Assembly: GCF_008698235.1 (NCBI RefSeq)
Contig: NZ_PEBH01000011.1
Location: 1-64,000 of the forward strand
Direction: 5' to 3'
DNA: 64,000 nt
Source: Bifidobacterium rousetti
GTDB taxonomy: Bacteria > Actinomycetota > Actinomycetes > Actinomycetales > Bifidobacteriaceae
Below the pieces are notes generated by a model. The model made no database searches. It worked only from the letters and a program-made list of their open reading frames with translations, and had not been told where the DNA came from. A program made the position numbers and the translations under genes. Position 1 is the first letter of the stretch. Each line of letters begins with the position of its first letter. Shown in pieces: positions 25,845 to 34,122 of this stretch.

Positions 25845-26027
25845 AAGGGGTACTTTCGGCTTTATGCGGACATCTATCTTCGTTATGAGGGGTACCCATC
25901 TCAGGTATCAGGCGCCATGAACGGCTTGATGGCGACGGCGCCAAGCCATTTTCGGTCTTTGATACTTCGGTCAGGTACCCCTCATAACGAAGATAGACGT
26001 CCGCGAACCAGCCGAAGTACCCCTCGT
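25845..26027. repeat. Large imperfect inverted repeat between the regulator and beta-galactosidase genes
   Basis: Two arms of about 51-54 bp (25845-25896 and 25974-26027) are imperfect reverse complements: both contain ATCTTCGTTATGAGGGGTACC or its complement. Each arm has two GGGGTAC units 42 bp apart (25847, 25889 and, inverted, 25976, 26018). The spacer is about 77 bp. The whole 25576-26062 gap has no gene. The structure is that of a MITE-like or palindromic repeat without transposase. Confidence 0.6.
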
Positions 26028-26062
26028 AAGAAAGATAGCGGCCTCGACACGGCTACAAGCGG

Positions 26063-28204
26063 CTACAACACGGTCCTGGTGACGAGGATCGCGTTGCGAT
26101 CGAGCGTGTAGGCCACGGTTCCCGACGATTCTGGAGCCTCTGATGCCTCGCACCGGTAGGCGACGAACGGCGTTCCCTCGATTCCCGGGACCTGCACCGT
26201 CTCCTTGGCCCGGTTCAGATAGAAATCGAACCGGGTTCGACCGTCCTCGGATTCGCGGATCGTGTGGATGATACGCGGGTCGGTCTCGCTCACGACCTCG
26301 GCGCCCAATCCGGCCGAGGCGATGAGCTTCGCCAGATCGTGGCGGTCCAGATCGCAACCGACGTAGACGCCCTCGCCGCTCCCGTAGGGATGGCGTGTGA
26401 CGGCGGGCGTGCCGTCGAGCTCCCAGTCGGCTGCCGCCGCGCCCTCGTACGTGGCGATCACGGTCACGTCCGGGGCGACGGAGGTCACGTCGTTCTGCCA
26501 CAGTCGCGTGACCATGCCGTTCGACAGGGCGATCGCGACGGGCTCGCCTTCGGACGTCCCGTCACCGGATCCATCGTCGGGGCCGAGGATGTTGAACTCC
26601 TCGGAGCGGATGCCGAGCAGCTCGCGCAGCAGGCCATTTCCCGCCCCCGGATAGCCGCCGAGCCCGATGTGGAATCGCTCGTCGATCAGGCCGGTCGCGT
26701 AGCCGACGACGACCCGGCCGCCGGAGCGCGCGAAGTCGGCGACGCGCCGCGCATCCGCGTCGGACAGGGCGATGAGCGTGGGCAGCACGATCGTGCGGTA
26801 TCCGCTCCAGTCGTAGGCAAGCGGGACCACATCCGCGCGCGAGCCCGCGTCGAGGAACGCCCGATACCAGTCGCGCACGTCATGCCAGTGGCTGAGCCTC
26901 ATGCTCGGCAGGGTCTCGCAACGCGTGGCCCATTCGCTGGTCGCATCGAACAGGATCGCCGTGTCCGCGCGGCGCAGGCGCGTGCCCTGCACACCGGCGT
27001 CGGACAGCGTCTCGAGCCTCTCCCCCAGTTCGACGACGCCCCGATACACCTTGGAGTCCTCCCCCGCGTGCGGGAGCATCGCGGAGTGGAACGCCTCGGC
27101 GCCGCTGACGGACTGACGCCACTGGAAGAAGTTGATGGCGTCAGCGCCCAGCGCCACATGCGCAAGGCTGTCGCGCACGATCTCGCCGTGGCGTTTGCGC
27201 GAGTTCCACTGCTTCCACTGCACCGCGGACGTAGAGTGCTCCATCACGTACCACGGGTCGCCGTGGGCCAGCGAGGCCATGAGCGCGTCCGAGCAGGCCA
27301 GCTCGTCCAAGTGCGATTCGCCCTCGCGGAAGTAGTGGTCGTTCGAGACGAAATCGACCTCGTCCGCCCATTGCGCGTAGTCCATGCAGCACTGGTCGGT
27401 GGAGACCATGAAGTTCGTCGTGCACGGCTTGTCCGGGCAGATGGACGCGATCGCGTCGCGCTCGGCCTTGTAGAAGTCGAGGAGCATGTCGTTGCCGAAT
27501 CGCTCGAAATCAAGCTGCTGGGACGGGTTGACCATCGCGTCGCCGCCCATGTGGCGCGGCAGCAGCACCTCATCGAAGCCGTTGACGTGCTGCGACCAGA
27601 ACGCCGTGCCCCACGCCGCGTTGAGCGCGTCGATGGTGCCGTAGCGGCGCTCGCACCAGAGGCGGAACTCGCGCAGCGCGTCGTCGGAGTAGTCATAGCG
27701 GTTGTTCCAGCCGTACTCGTTGCCGACGTGCCATGCGGTCACGGTCGGGTTGTCCCGGTAGTGCTCGGCGAGTTCGCTACACAGGCGCAGCGCGTACTGT
27801 CTGAACACCGGACTCGTGGGTCGCCACGACTGACGGCTTCCCGGGTTGACCGTGTGCCCGTACCTGTCGACCGGCAGCACCTCGGGATGCGCCTCGTACA
27901 GCCACATCGGCGCGGAGGCGGTCGCGGAGGAGAGATCCACCGCGATGCCCGCACGCCCGAGCTGGTCGATGACACCGTCAAGCCATGCGAACGTAAACGC
28001 GCCTTCGGTCGGTTCGATGCGATCCCAGCTGAAGATGGCGAGGGCAACAGTGTTGACGTGCGCCTGTTTCATCAGGCGGATGTCGTCGGCCACCACGTCG
28101 TCCGGCCACTGGTCGGGATTGTAGTCGCCGCCGAACGCGATGCCTCGCCCGGACTCGGTCAGCAGGGACGGCCATGTGCATGGCCTGTGCGATGTCGTTT
28201 CCAT
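26063..28204 (-). CDS. GH42 beta-galactosidase
   Basis: The 713-residue enzyme is a GH42 glycosidase: FGGDYNPDQWP at the start, acid/base Glu163 in HVGNEYGW, nucleophile Glu322 in YVMEHSTSAVQW, followed by the trimerisation domain and C-terminal domain. In bifidobacteria this GH42 type hydrolyses beta-1,4- or beta-1,3/6-galacto-oligosaccharides released from galactan after import. The neighbouring ABC transporter supports that role. It has no signal peptide, so it acts in the cytoplasm. The ATG is nine bases beyond the stop of the permease gene. By synteny it corresponds to galG; the exact linkage preference cannot be read here. Confidence 0.95.
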   Translation of the reverse strand: METTSHRPCTWPSLLTESGRGIAFGGDYNPDQWPDDVVADDIRLMKQAHVNTVALAIFSWDRIEPTEGAFTFAWLDGVIDQLGRAGIAVDLSSATASAPMWLYEAHPEVLPVDRYGHTVNPGSRQSWRPTSPVFRQYALRLCSELAEHYRDNPTVTAWHVGNEYGWNNRYDYSDDALREFRLWCERRYGTIDALNAAWGTAFWSQHVNGFDEVLLPRHMGGDAMVNPSQQLDFERFGNDMLLDFYKAERDAIASICPDKPCTTNFMVSTDQCCMDYAQWADEVDFVSNDHYFREGESHLDELACSDALMASLAHGDPWYVMEHSTSAVQWKQWNSRKRHGEIVRDSLAHVALGADAINFFQWRQSVSGAEAFHSAMLPHAGEDSKVYRGVVELGERLETLSDAGVQGTRLRRADTAILFDATSEWATRCETLPSMRLSHWHDVRDWYRAFLDAGSRADVVPLAYDWSGYRTIVLPTLIALSDADARRVADFARSGGRVVVGYATGLIDERFHIGLGGYPGAGNGLLRELLGIRSEEFNILGPDDGSGDGTSEGEPVAIALSNGMVTRLWQNDVTSVAPDVTVIATYEGAAAADWELDGTPAVTRHPYGSGEGVYVGCDLDRHDLAKLIASAGLGAEVVSETDPRIIHTIRESEDGRTRFDFYLNRAKETVQVPGIEGTPFVAYRCEASEAPESSGTVAYTLDRNAILVTRTVL

Positions 28205-28213
28205 GATTGTCGG

Positions 28214-29203
28214 TTACTCCTTGACTGCGCCGGCGGCGAGGCCGGACTGCCAGTACTTCTGCAATGCGAGGAACGCGATCACCAGCGGGATGATCGTGAT
28301 CAGCGAGCCCGTGATCACCAGGTTCTGGATCGCCTGACCACCGGCCGTGGACGCCTGGTCCTTCCACTGGTTCAGACCGATCGTCAACGGATACCAGTCA
28401 GCGTCCTTCAACATGATCAACGGCAGGAAGTAGTTGTTCCACGTCGCCACGATCGTGAACAACGCCGTCGTCACGATACCCGGCGCCAACAAGGGCAGAC
28501 TGATCGTCCAGAACGTACGCCACTCCGACGCGCCATCCACACGAGCCGCCTCCAGCAGCTCGGTCGGCACCGCCTGCTCGCTGAAGATCCACATCAGGTA
28601 CAAACCGAACGGGCTGATGAGGGAGGGGATGATCATGGCCCACGGCGTGTTCGTCAAACCCAGCTTGGCGAACAGGAGGAACTGCGGGACCGCCAACGCG
28701 ATACCCGGCACACTGATCGAGCCGATGATGACGGCGAACACGGCCTTGCGGCCCGGGAACCGGAACTTCGCCAACGCGTACCCGCCCATGATCGCCAGCA
28801 GGGTCGCGCCGCCCGCGCCCACCACCACATAGAGGAGCGTGTTGATCAGCCAGCGGCCGAAGATCCCGTCCTGGTACGTGAACACCGTCACGATGTTGTC
28901 CCACAGGGCGAACGTCCTGCCGAAACCGAGGCCGAACGTCGACGTGAAGTCCGCCTGGGTCTTCGTCGCGTTGATCAGCAGGTACACGAACGGGAACAGG
29001 CAGTACACCGCGAAGACCGCGCACACCACCGTCATCCACACGCTCCGGCGCGGGTTGTTCACGTTCGCGAACCCGCTCCTCTGCGCCCTCTTGCGCTCGG
29101 CGGCCTCGTCCTTCGCGACACGCCTCTGACGCGCCCTCTCGGCCCGCCTCGCCTCACGCTCCTGCTCGCGCACCGACTGCGCGGAAATGGTCGCACCACT
29201 CAC
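28214..29203 (-). CDS. Carbohydrate ABC transporter permease (second, MalG-like)
   Basis: This CUT1-family permease has six membrane segments after a long charged amino terminus (about 45 residues rich in Arg/Glu/Ala). The EAA loop ELLEAARVDGASEWRTFW lies at about residues 213-230. It should pair with the other permease and the solute-binding protein to import oligosaccharides. No ATPase gene is present here, which is usual for bifidobacteria, where a shared MsmK-like ATPase serves several transporters. The start is a GTG overlapping the preceding stop (GTGA), implying coupled translation. Confidence 0.93.
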   Translation of the reverse strand: MSGATISAQSVREQEREARRAERARQRRVAKDEAAERKRAQRSGFANVNNPRRSVWMTVVCAVFAVYCLFPFVYLLINATKTQADFTSTFGLGFGRTFALWDNIVTVFTYQDGIFGRWLINTLLYVVVGAGGATLLAIMGGYALAKFRFPGRKAVFAVIIGSISVPGIALAVPQFLLFAKLGLTNTPWAMIIPSLISPFGLYLMWIFSEQAVPTELLEAARVDGASEWRTFWTISLPLLAPGIVTTALFTIVATWNNYFLPLIMLKDADWYPLTIGLNQWKDQASTAGGQAIQNLVITGSLITIIPLVIAFLALQKYWQSGLAAGAVKE

Positions 29204-30129
29204 TTCATCTGCTCCTTGAGGCTGTTCAACTGCACCGCGTACGCGATCGCCATCGTGATCACCGCCATCGTGATCGCCAAAGCCGCCGCGTAATTGCTCT
29301 GGTTGCCGCTGAAGCTCAGGTTGTACGCGTACATGTTCGGCGTGTAATACGTCGTGATCGCGTTGCCCGGCACCATGTTCTGCAAAATGCTCGGCTCATT
29401 GAACAGCTGGAACGAGCCGATGATGCTGAAGATCACCGTGATCGCCAACGAACCCTTCAACTCCGGCAGCTTGATCGACTTCACGATCTTCCACTCCGAC
29501 GCGCCGTCAATGCTCGCCGCCTCATACAGGCTGTGGGGGATCGTGGACAGCGAGCTGTAGAAGATCAGCATGTTGTAGCCCGTGAACTCCCACGTGTTGA
29601 TGTTGCCGATCGACGCCAGCAGGATGTTCGGGGCGAACAGGTCGATGTTCGTGCCGAAGAAGTCGTTGAACGAACCGATCAGGCCGTACTTCGCGCCATA
29701 CACGAAACCCCAGATCAGGGTCGAGACCACCGCGGGCACCGCGTACGGCAGGAACGTCGAGATACGGAAGAACTTCGTGCCATGCAGCTTCATCGAATCG
29801 ATCGCCAACGCGATCGCGGCCGCGAAGAACAGCATGATCGGCACCTGCACCACCGTGAACAGGGCCACACGGCCCACCGAGCTCCAGAACTGGCTGTCCT
29901 GCAACAGACGCGCGTAGTTCTCGAACCCGACGAACCTCGTACCGCCGATCATCTGCTTCTTGAAGAAACTGATGTAGATCGCGTACACGATCGGGATGAT
30001 GAACACGAACACGAACACCACCGCGAACGGCCACATGAACTTCCAACCACGCCAATCAGGCTTGTGTTTGTTGACCCGGGCGGCCGCCGAATGGCCGCCG
30101 GCCGTGACGGGAATCGATTGTTCGGACAT
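29200..30129 (-). CDS. Carbohydrate ABC transporter permease (first, MalF-like)
   Basis: The 309-residue CUT1 permease has six membrane segments, starting WKFMWPFAVVFVFVFIIPIV, and the EAA loop SLYEAASIDGASEWKIVKSI at about residue 205. It is the partner of the permease encoded next. A 270-bp gap with a strong hairpin separates it from the solute-binding protein gene, a common way to make more binding protein than permease. The start at 30129 is preceded by GAAAGTGAT. Confidence 0.93.
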   Translation of the reverse strand: MSEQSIPVTAGGHSAAARVNKHKPDWRGWKFMWPFAVVFVFVFIIPIVYAIYISFFKKQMIGGTRFVGFENYARLLQDSQFWSSVGRVALFTVVQVPIMLFFAAAIALAIDSMKLHGTKFFRISTFLPYAVPAVVSTLIWGFVYGAKYGLIGSFNDFFGTNIDLFAPNILLASIGNINTWEFTGYNMLIFYSSLSTIPHSLYEAASIDGASEWKIVKSIKLPELKGSLAITVIFSIIGSFQLFNEPSILQNMVPGNAITTYYTPNMYAYNLSFSGNQSNYAAALAITMAVITMAIAYAVQLNSLKEQMK

Positions 30130-30230
30130 GACGAATCACTTTCTTGACACTGGATAACGGTTGATGGCGTTGGGCGCGCATGGCACACGCACGGCACACG
30201 CGGGGCCAAACGCGGCTGTCGGGCATGACA

Positions 30231-30262
30231 AGGGCGGGGATACTGCGGAGTATCCCCGCCCT
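30231..30262. terminator. 14-bp perfect stem-loop between binding-protein and permease genes
   Basis: AGGGCGGGGATACT and AGTATCCCCGCCCT pair across GCGG, with no T-run in the direction of transcription. It is probably a partial terminator or an mRNA 3'-stabilising hairpin that raises expression of the solute-binding protein relative to the permeases. Confidence 0.65.
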
Positions 30263-30400
30263 CATCGATTCGGGTTCGCGGCCGGCGATCAAGGAGGACA
30301 TGACCGGGAGGGGTAAGGAAGGAAGGATGAACACGCCTTCCGGTCACCGCATCGCGCCGCGACGCTTGTTCGTATATTCGGGTGGTTCAGGACCGCCGGC

Positions 30401-31759
30401 TCACTTGACGGTGACGGTGTAGCCCTGCTGCTCGCCCTGCTCGGCCAGCTTCTTGCCGTAGTTGGTCAGGGCCTGCTCAAGGGTGATCTCCTTGGTGTAG
30501 GCCTTGGAGACCTCGTCGCCGTAGGTGGACTGGGCGTACGGGTTGTACGGCAGGTACTGGAACTTCTCGGTCGGGCGCTGGGCGGCCTCGGCGAGAACCT
30601 CGTTGACATTCTGGCCGCCGAAGTAGTCGTTGGTCTTCTTGTTGGCCTCGGTGGTCGGATCGGTGAAGGAATCGGACTGCAGGATCTTCTTCAGGGACGG
30701 GAAGGTGCCGGTGTCGGCCATGGTCTGGGCGCCGTCGCCGTGGGTCAGGTACTCGACGAGCTTGTAGGCCGCGGCCTGGTTCTTGGAGAGCTTGACGACC
30801 GCGAGCGCGGAGCCGCCGTCCTCGGCGGAGACCTCCTTGCCCTCCTCCCACTGGGGCAGCTGGGCGACGCGCCAGTTGCCGGCCTGGTCGGGGGCGCCGG
30901 TCATGAGGTTGATCGGCATCCACGCGCCGATGGTGAGGGAGGCGAGGGTGCCGTCGTTGAGCTCACGGTTCCAGTCGTCGGACCAGTTCGGGGTCTTGGT
31001 GTCGACGAGGTCCTCGTCGATGAGCTTCTGGACGAACTTGATGTAGCGCTGCATGCCCTCATCCTTGGTCATGTTGATGGTGATGTTCTCGCCATCGACC
31101 GTCCACGGCTTGGCGCCGGACTGCCAGACCTGCGCGGTGAACGGCTGGTAGTCGTTCGAGGTGCCGGCGATGTTGGTGATGTAGGAGCCGGTGGCGCGGA
31201 TCTTCTTGGCGGCCTCGTAGTAGTCGTCCCACGTCTTGATGGATTCGCCGTCGACGCCGGCCTTGTCGAACACGGCCTTGTTGTAGAAGAACATCTCCGG
31301 GCCGGAGTCGATCGGCAGCGCATACGGCTTGTTGTTGTACTGCAGCTTGTTCCACGGGCCGGCGGCGAAGTCGTCGGAGAGCTTGTCGGCGCCGAACTCG
31401 GAGAGGTCGACGAGGCCGTCGGTCACGGCGAACTGGGTGACGGTCGGGTCCTCGAGCATGACGACGTCCGGGGCGCCGTTGCCGGCGGCGATCGCGTTGG
31501 AGAGGGCGGTGGAGGTCTTCTCGGCGGTGCCGGTGTTGTTGAACTTGACGGTGATGCCGGGGTTGGCCTTCTCGAAGTCGGCGAGGATCTGCTTCATCGA
31601 GTTGCCGGAGTCCCAGCCCCAGAACACGAGCTCGGCCTTGTCGGCGTCGCCCTTGTTCGCGTTGGCGTCCCCGGAGCCCGAGCCGCCGCCGCAGGCCGCG
31701 AGTCCGACGAGCGTGGCGACCGCGGCGCCGGCCGCGACGATCTTCTTCAGGTTTCGCAT
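30401..31759 (-). CDS. Sugar ABC transporter solute-binding lipoprotein
   Basis: The 452-residue protein has a lipoprotein signal (lipobox LAAC, Cys23) and a family 1 solute-binding fold: ELVFWGWDSGNSMKQILADF, then the MLEDPTVTQFA loop and a C-terminal QALTNYGKKLAEQG. It should capture galacto-oligosaccharides outside the cell for the two permeases downstream; by synteny it matches galC of Bifidobacterium. The start follows a strong GAGGAGATAACACC site. It is the first gene of the operon, directly behind the promoter with two operator-like palindromes. Confidence 0.95.
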   Translation of the reverse strand: MRNLKKIVAAGAAVATLVGLAACGGGSGSGDANANKGDADKAELVFWGWDSGNSMKQILADFEKANPGITVKFNNTGTAEKTSTALSNAIAAGNGAPDVVMLEDPTVTQFAVTDGLVDLSEFGADKLSDDFAAGPWNKLQYNNKPYALPIDSGPEMFFYNKAVFDKAGVDGESIKTWDDYYEAAKKIRATGSYITNIAGTSNDYQPFTAQVWQSGAKPWTVDGENITINMTKDEGMQRYIKFVQKLIDEDLVDTKTPNWSDDWNRELNDGTLASLTIGAWMPINLMTGAPDQAGNWRVAQLPQWEEGKEVSAEDGGSALAVVKLSKNQAAAYKLVEYLTHGDGAQTMADTGTFPSLKKILQSDSFTDPTTEANKKTNDYFGGQNVNEVLAEAAQRPTEKFQYLPYNPYAQSTYGDEVSKAYTKEITLEQALTNYGKKLAEQGEQQGYTVTVK

Positions 31760-31840
31760 GGTGTTATCTCCTCCTGGACATGCGAGTCGGAGTACGTTCT
31801 CCGATTCGTTGCCGTCCTGTTTCCTGTCTGCCGCACTTGG

Positions 31841-31858
31841 TGGTACATCCGTGTACCA
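31841..31858. promoter_or_regulatory. LacI-type operator 1 of the solute-binding protein operon
   Basis: TGGTACATCCGTGTACCA is a perfect palindrome with 7-bp arms. It lies just downstream of the predicted transcription start. It shares the TGTACCA half-site with operator 2, whose centre is 31 bp away (about three helical turns). Confidence 0.7.
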
Positions 31859-31870
31859 AGTACGATTCTT

Positions 31871-31898
31871 ATGATACAGCTGTGTACCAATTTGTCAA
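31871..31898 (-). promoter_or_regulatory. Promoter of the solute-binding protein operon
   Basis: Read on the minus strand there is TTGACA (31893-31898), a 16-bp spacer and TATCAT (31871-31876). The predicted start of transcription is near 31863, leaving a leader of about 105 nt. Operator 2 fills the spacer. The other half of this 301-bp divergent gap, towards the MFS gene, has only a weak TAGTAT -10 element near 32015. Confidence 0.65.
31872..31889. promoter_or_regulatory. LacI-type operator 2 overlapping the promoter spacer
   Basis: TGATACAGCTGTGTACCA is an 18-bp palindrome with one mismatch between arms, located between the -35 and -10 elements. A repressor bound here would block RNA polymerase directly. 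The likely ligand is the LacI regulator encoded at the far end of the operon. Confidence 0.65.
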
Positions 31899-32060
31899 TC
31901 CGCGTGTCGCACCCCCGTTGCCGACCGATGCCGCCGACCGATCAGACGGGCCGAATACGCCACGCGCGACCCCGCGCAACGTGAACAAACACCCCCGAAC
32001 AGCGGCCCAGCCACTAGTATGGAACCAATCCCCCATAGCTGCATTTGAGAGGAAGAGCAA

Positions 32061-34118
32061 ATGGCGGGCCTGTTTCAGGCTGTTTCGAAACAGCAGAACC
32101 CCTTGGGAACGACGATCCGGACGCAAGGTTCGGGCAAATACACGTTCGGTCTGGCCCTGAGCGCAGGCCTGGCCGGTCTGCTGTACGGTTACGACACCGT
32201 GTCCATCTCGGGCGCGATCGAATTCCTGCGCGCGAAGTACGGACTCAGCACCGTGATGGAGGGACTCGTCATCTCCTCCATCATGATCGGTGCCGTCATC
32301 GGCGCCGCGTGCGCCGGGTTCCTGTCCGACAAGTTCGGGCGGCGTCGGCTGCTCATCATCGGCGGCGTGTTCTTCTTCGTCGCGGCCATCTGGAGCGCAT
32401 TGACCATCGGCCCATTCGACCTGATCGTCGCGCGCGTGGCCGGCGGATACGGCATCGGACTGACCGCCGCGCTGGCCGTCACGTACATCACCGAATCCGC
32501 GCCGACCAACATCCGAGGCCTGCTCGCCTTCTCCTACCAGATGCTCGCCGTATGCGGCATCTTCCTGACGAACGTCATCAACTACATCATCGCCTCCTAC
32601 GGCACGAACCGCTGGGACGTCGAGACCGGCTGGCGCTGGATGCTCGGGCTCGGCGCGATCCCCGCCGCCGCGTTCCTCCTGGCGATGATGCGCGCGCCGG
32701 AAAGCCCGCGCTTCCTCATCCAGATCGGCAAGACCGACGAGGGCTTCGAAGTGCTCGAGCACATCCTCGGCACCGAACGCGCGCGACTGCGCACCGACGA
32801 TATCCGCGCGTCGGTCAAGCTCGAGAACGAGATGTCGCACGAGTTCCACGACCTGTTCCGCCCCGGCCTGCGCCGGGCGCTCGTGGTCGGCATCTTCCTC
32901 GCGGTGTTCAACCAGTTCATCGGCATGAACGCGATCTCCTACTACGGCCCGGTCATGTTCGCCGACATGGGCTTCGGCGGCGACACCGAGTTTCTCGCCG
33001 CGGCGAGCGTGGGCGGCGTCGAACTGGTCGCCACCGTGATTGGCATGTACCTGATCGACACCTTCGGCCGCAGGCGCCTGATGGCCATCGGCACCGCGAT
33101 GATGTGCGCGTTCGCGCTGTGCATCTCCGCCTCGTACGCGATGGGCAGCTCCCTGCTCACCCTGATCTTCGTGATGATGTTCACCGCGTCGTTCGCGTTC
33201 TCGATGGGGCCGATCCCGTGGATCGTGATCCCCGAATTGTTCCCGACGTATCTGCGCGGGCGGGCGACCGGCCTGTGCGTGATGTGCCTGCTGCTCGCCA
33301 ACTGGATCATCGCCCAGTTCACGCCGCTGATGATCGACGGGCTCGGCGGCGGCATCTCGTTCACGATCTTCGCCGTGATCGACCTGATCTGCCTGTTCGG
33401 CGTCATCACGATCGTGCCCGAGACGATGGGACGCACGCTCGAGGAGATCGAGCACCTGTGGCAGCCGAACACCGATCTGGCGGCCGCGAAGTACGCGCTG
33501 AGCTCGGCCGACGCGAACATCCGCCACGCCGAGGCGACGATGGTGCGCGTGGAGAACGAGCGACTGCAGGCGATGGGCATCATGGCCGCCGCCGAACGCG
33601 CCCGCGTCGCGGCGCAGAAGAAGATCTTCGAGATCGAGGCGGCCGAACGGGCCGAGGCGGAACGGCTGTCGGCGCAGCATGCCGCCGAGGAAGCGATGCA
33701 GGCCGCGCACACGCGCGACGCCGAGGGCCTCGACGCCCGCAACGCCCGCCGCGCGGACTCGACGGAAAACGGCATCGCCTCGGGAATCAGAAGCATGAAC
33801 CCCGGTGCGGCGGGCCGGACCGGCAACGCCTATCTGCACGAATCACGGCTGCACGGGCAGGACGAGGCCGCGGTGACGTCCCATCCGTTCGCGGTCGGTG
33901 ACGCGGACGCGCGACAGCCGCAACAGTCTCAACAACCGCAACAGCCGTCGAGCGAGACCGACCATGGGACCGATCATGAAACCGCCAATGAAACCGACCA
34001 TGAAGTCGCGCTTTCCGCGGCCACGGACGCCTACGCCCACAGCCTCGCCGAGGAGGAGCGCGAGTCCGCGGCCATCGACCGCGCGCTCGACTCGCTCGAC
34101 GCCCTGATCAAGGCGTAG
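32061..34118 (+). CDS. MFS sugar porter with long C-terminal cytoplasmic extension
   Basis: Residues 1-465 form a sugar-porter MFS protein (12 membrane segments; DKFGRRRLL, the RAPESPRFL motif after helix 6, DTFGRRRLMAI, and PETMGRTLEEIEHLW after helix 12). It should import a hexose or pentose with protons. About 215 residues follow, which is unusual: a heptad-like Ala/Glu/Arg-rich helix (about 470-560), then a low-complexity Gln/Pro and Glu/Thr/His region (QPQQSQQPQQPS, ETDHGTDHETANETDHE), then a short acidic helix. The tail should face the cytoplasm; its function is unknown. The start follows GAGAGGAAGAGCAA. The gene is divergent from the ABC transporter operon and ends 4 bp from the convergent exporter gene. 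Confidence 0.9.
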   Translation: MAGLFQAVSKQQNPLGTTIRTQGSGKYTFGLALSAGLAGLLYGYDTVSISGAIEFLRAKYGLSTVMEGLVISSIMIGAVIGAACAGFLSDKFGRRRLLIIGGVFFFVAAIWSALTIGPFDLIVARVAGGYGIGLTAALAVTYITESAPTNIRGLLAFSYQMLAVCGIFLTNVINYIIASYGTNRWDVETGWRWMLGLGAIPAAAFLLAMMRAPESPRFLIQIGKTDEGFEVLEHILGTERARLRTDDIRASVKLENEMSHEFHDLFRPGLRRALVVGIFLAVFNQFIGMNAISYYGPVMFADMGFGGDTEFLAAASVGGVELVATVIGMYLIDTFGRRRLMAIGTAMMCAFALCISASYAMGSSLLTLIFVMMFTASFAFSMGPIPWIVIPELFPTYLRGRATGLCVMCLLLANWIIAQFTPLMIDGLGGGISFTIFAVIDLICLFGVITIVPETMGRTLEEIEHLWQPNTDLAAAKYALSSADANIRHAEATMVRVENERLQAMGIMAAAERARVAAQKKIFEIEAAERAEAERLSAQHAAEEAMQAAHTRDAEGLDARNARRADSTENGIASGIRSMNPGAAGRTGNAYLHESRLHGQDEAAVTSHPFAVGDADARQPQQSQQPQQPSSETDHGTDHETANETDHEVALSAATDAYAHSLAEEERESAAIDRALDSLDALIKA

Positions 34119-34122
34119 ACGC

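Noticed and set aside
25639..26062. Short open frames with similar peptides (GTPHNEDR...) on both strands of the inverted repeat
   Set aside because: They are produced by the repeat itself reading the same sequence from both arms, and lack start signals.
30401..34118. Long antisense open frames opposite the solute-binding protein and MFS genes
   Set aside because: High GC in third codon positions opens antisense frames; these translate to low-complexity Arg/Gly/Val or His/Arg sequence without motifs.
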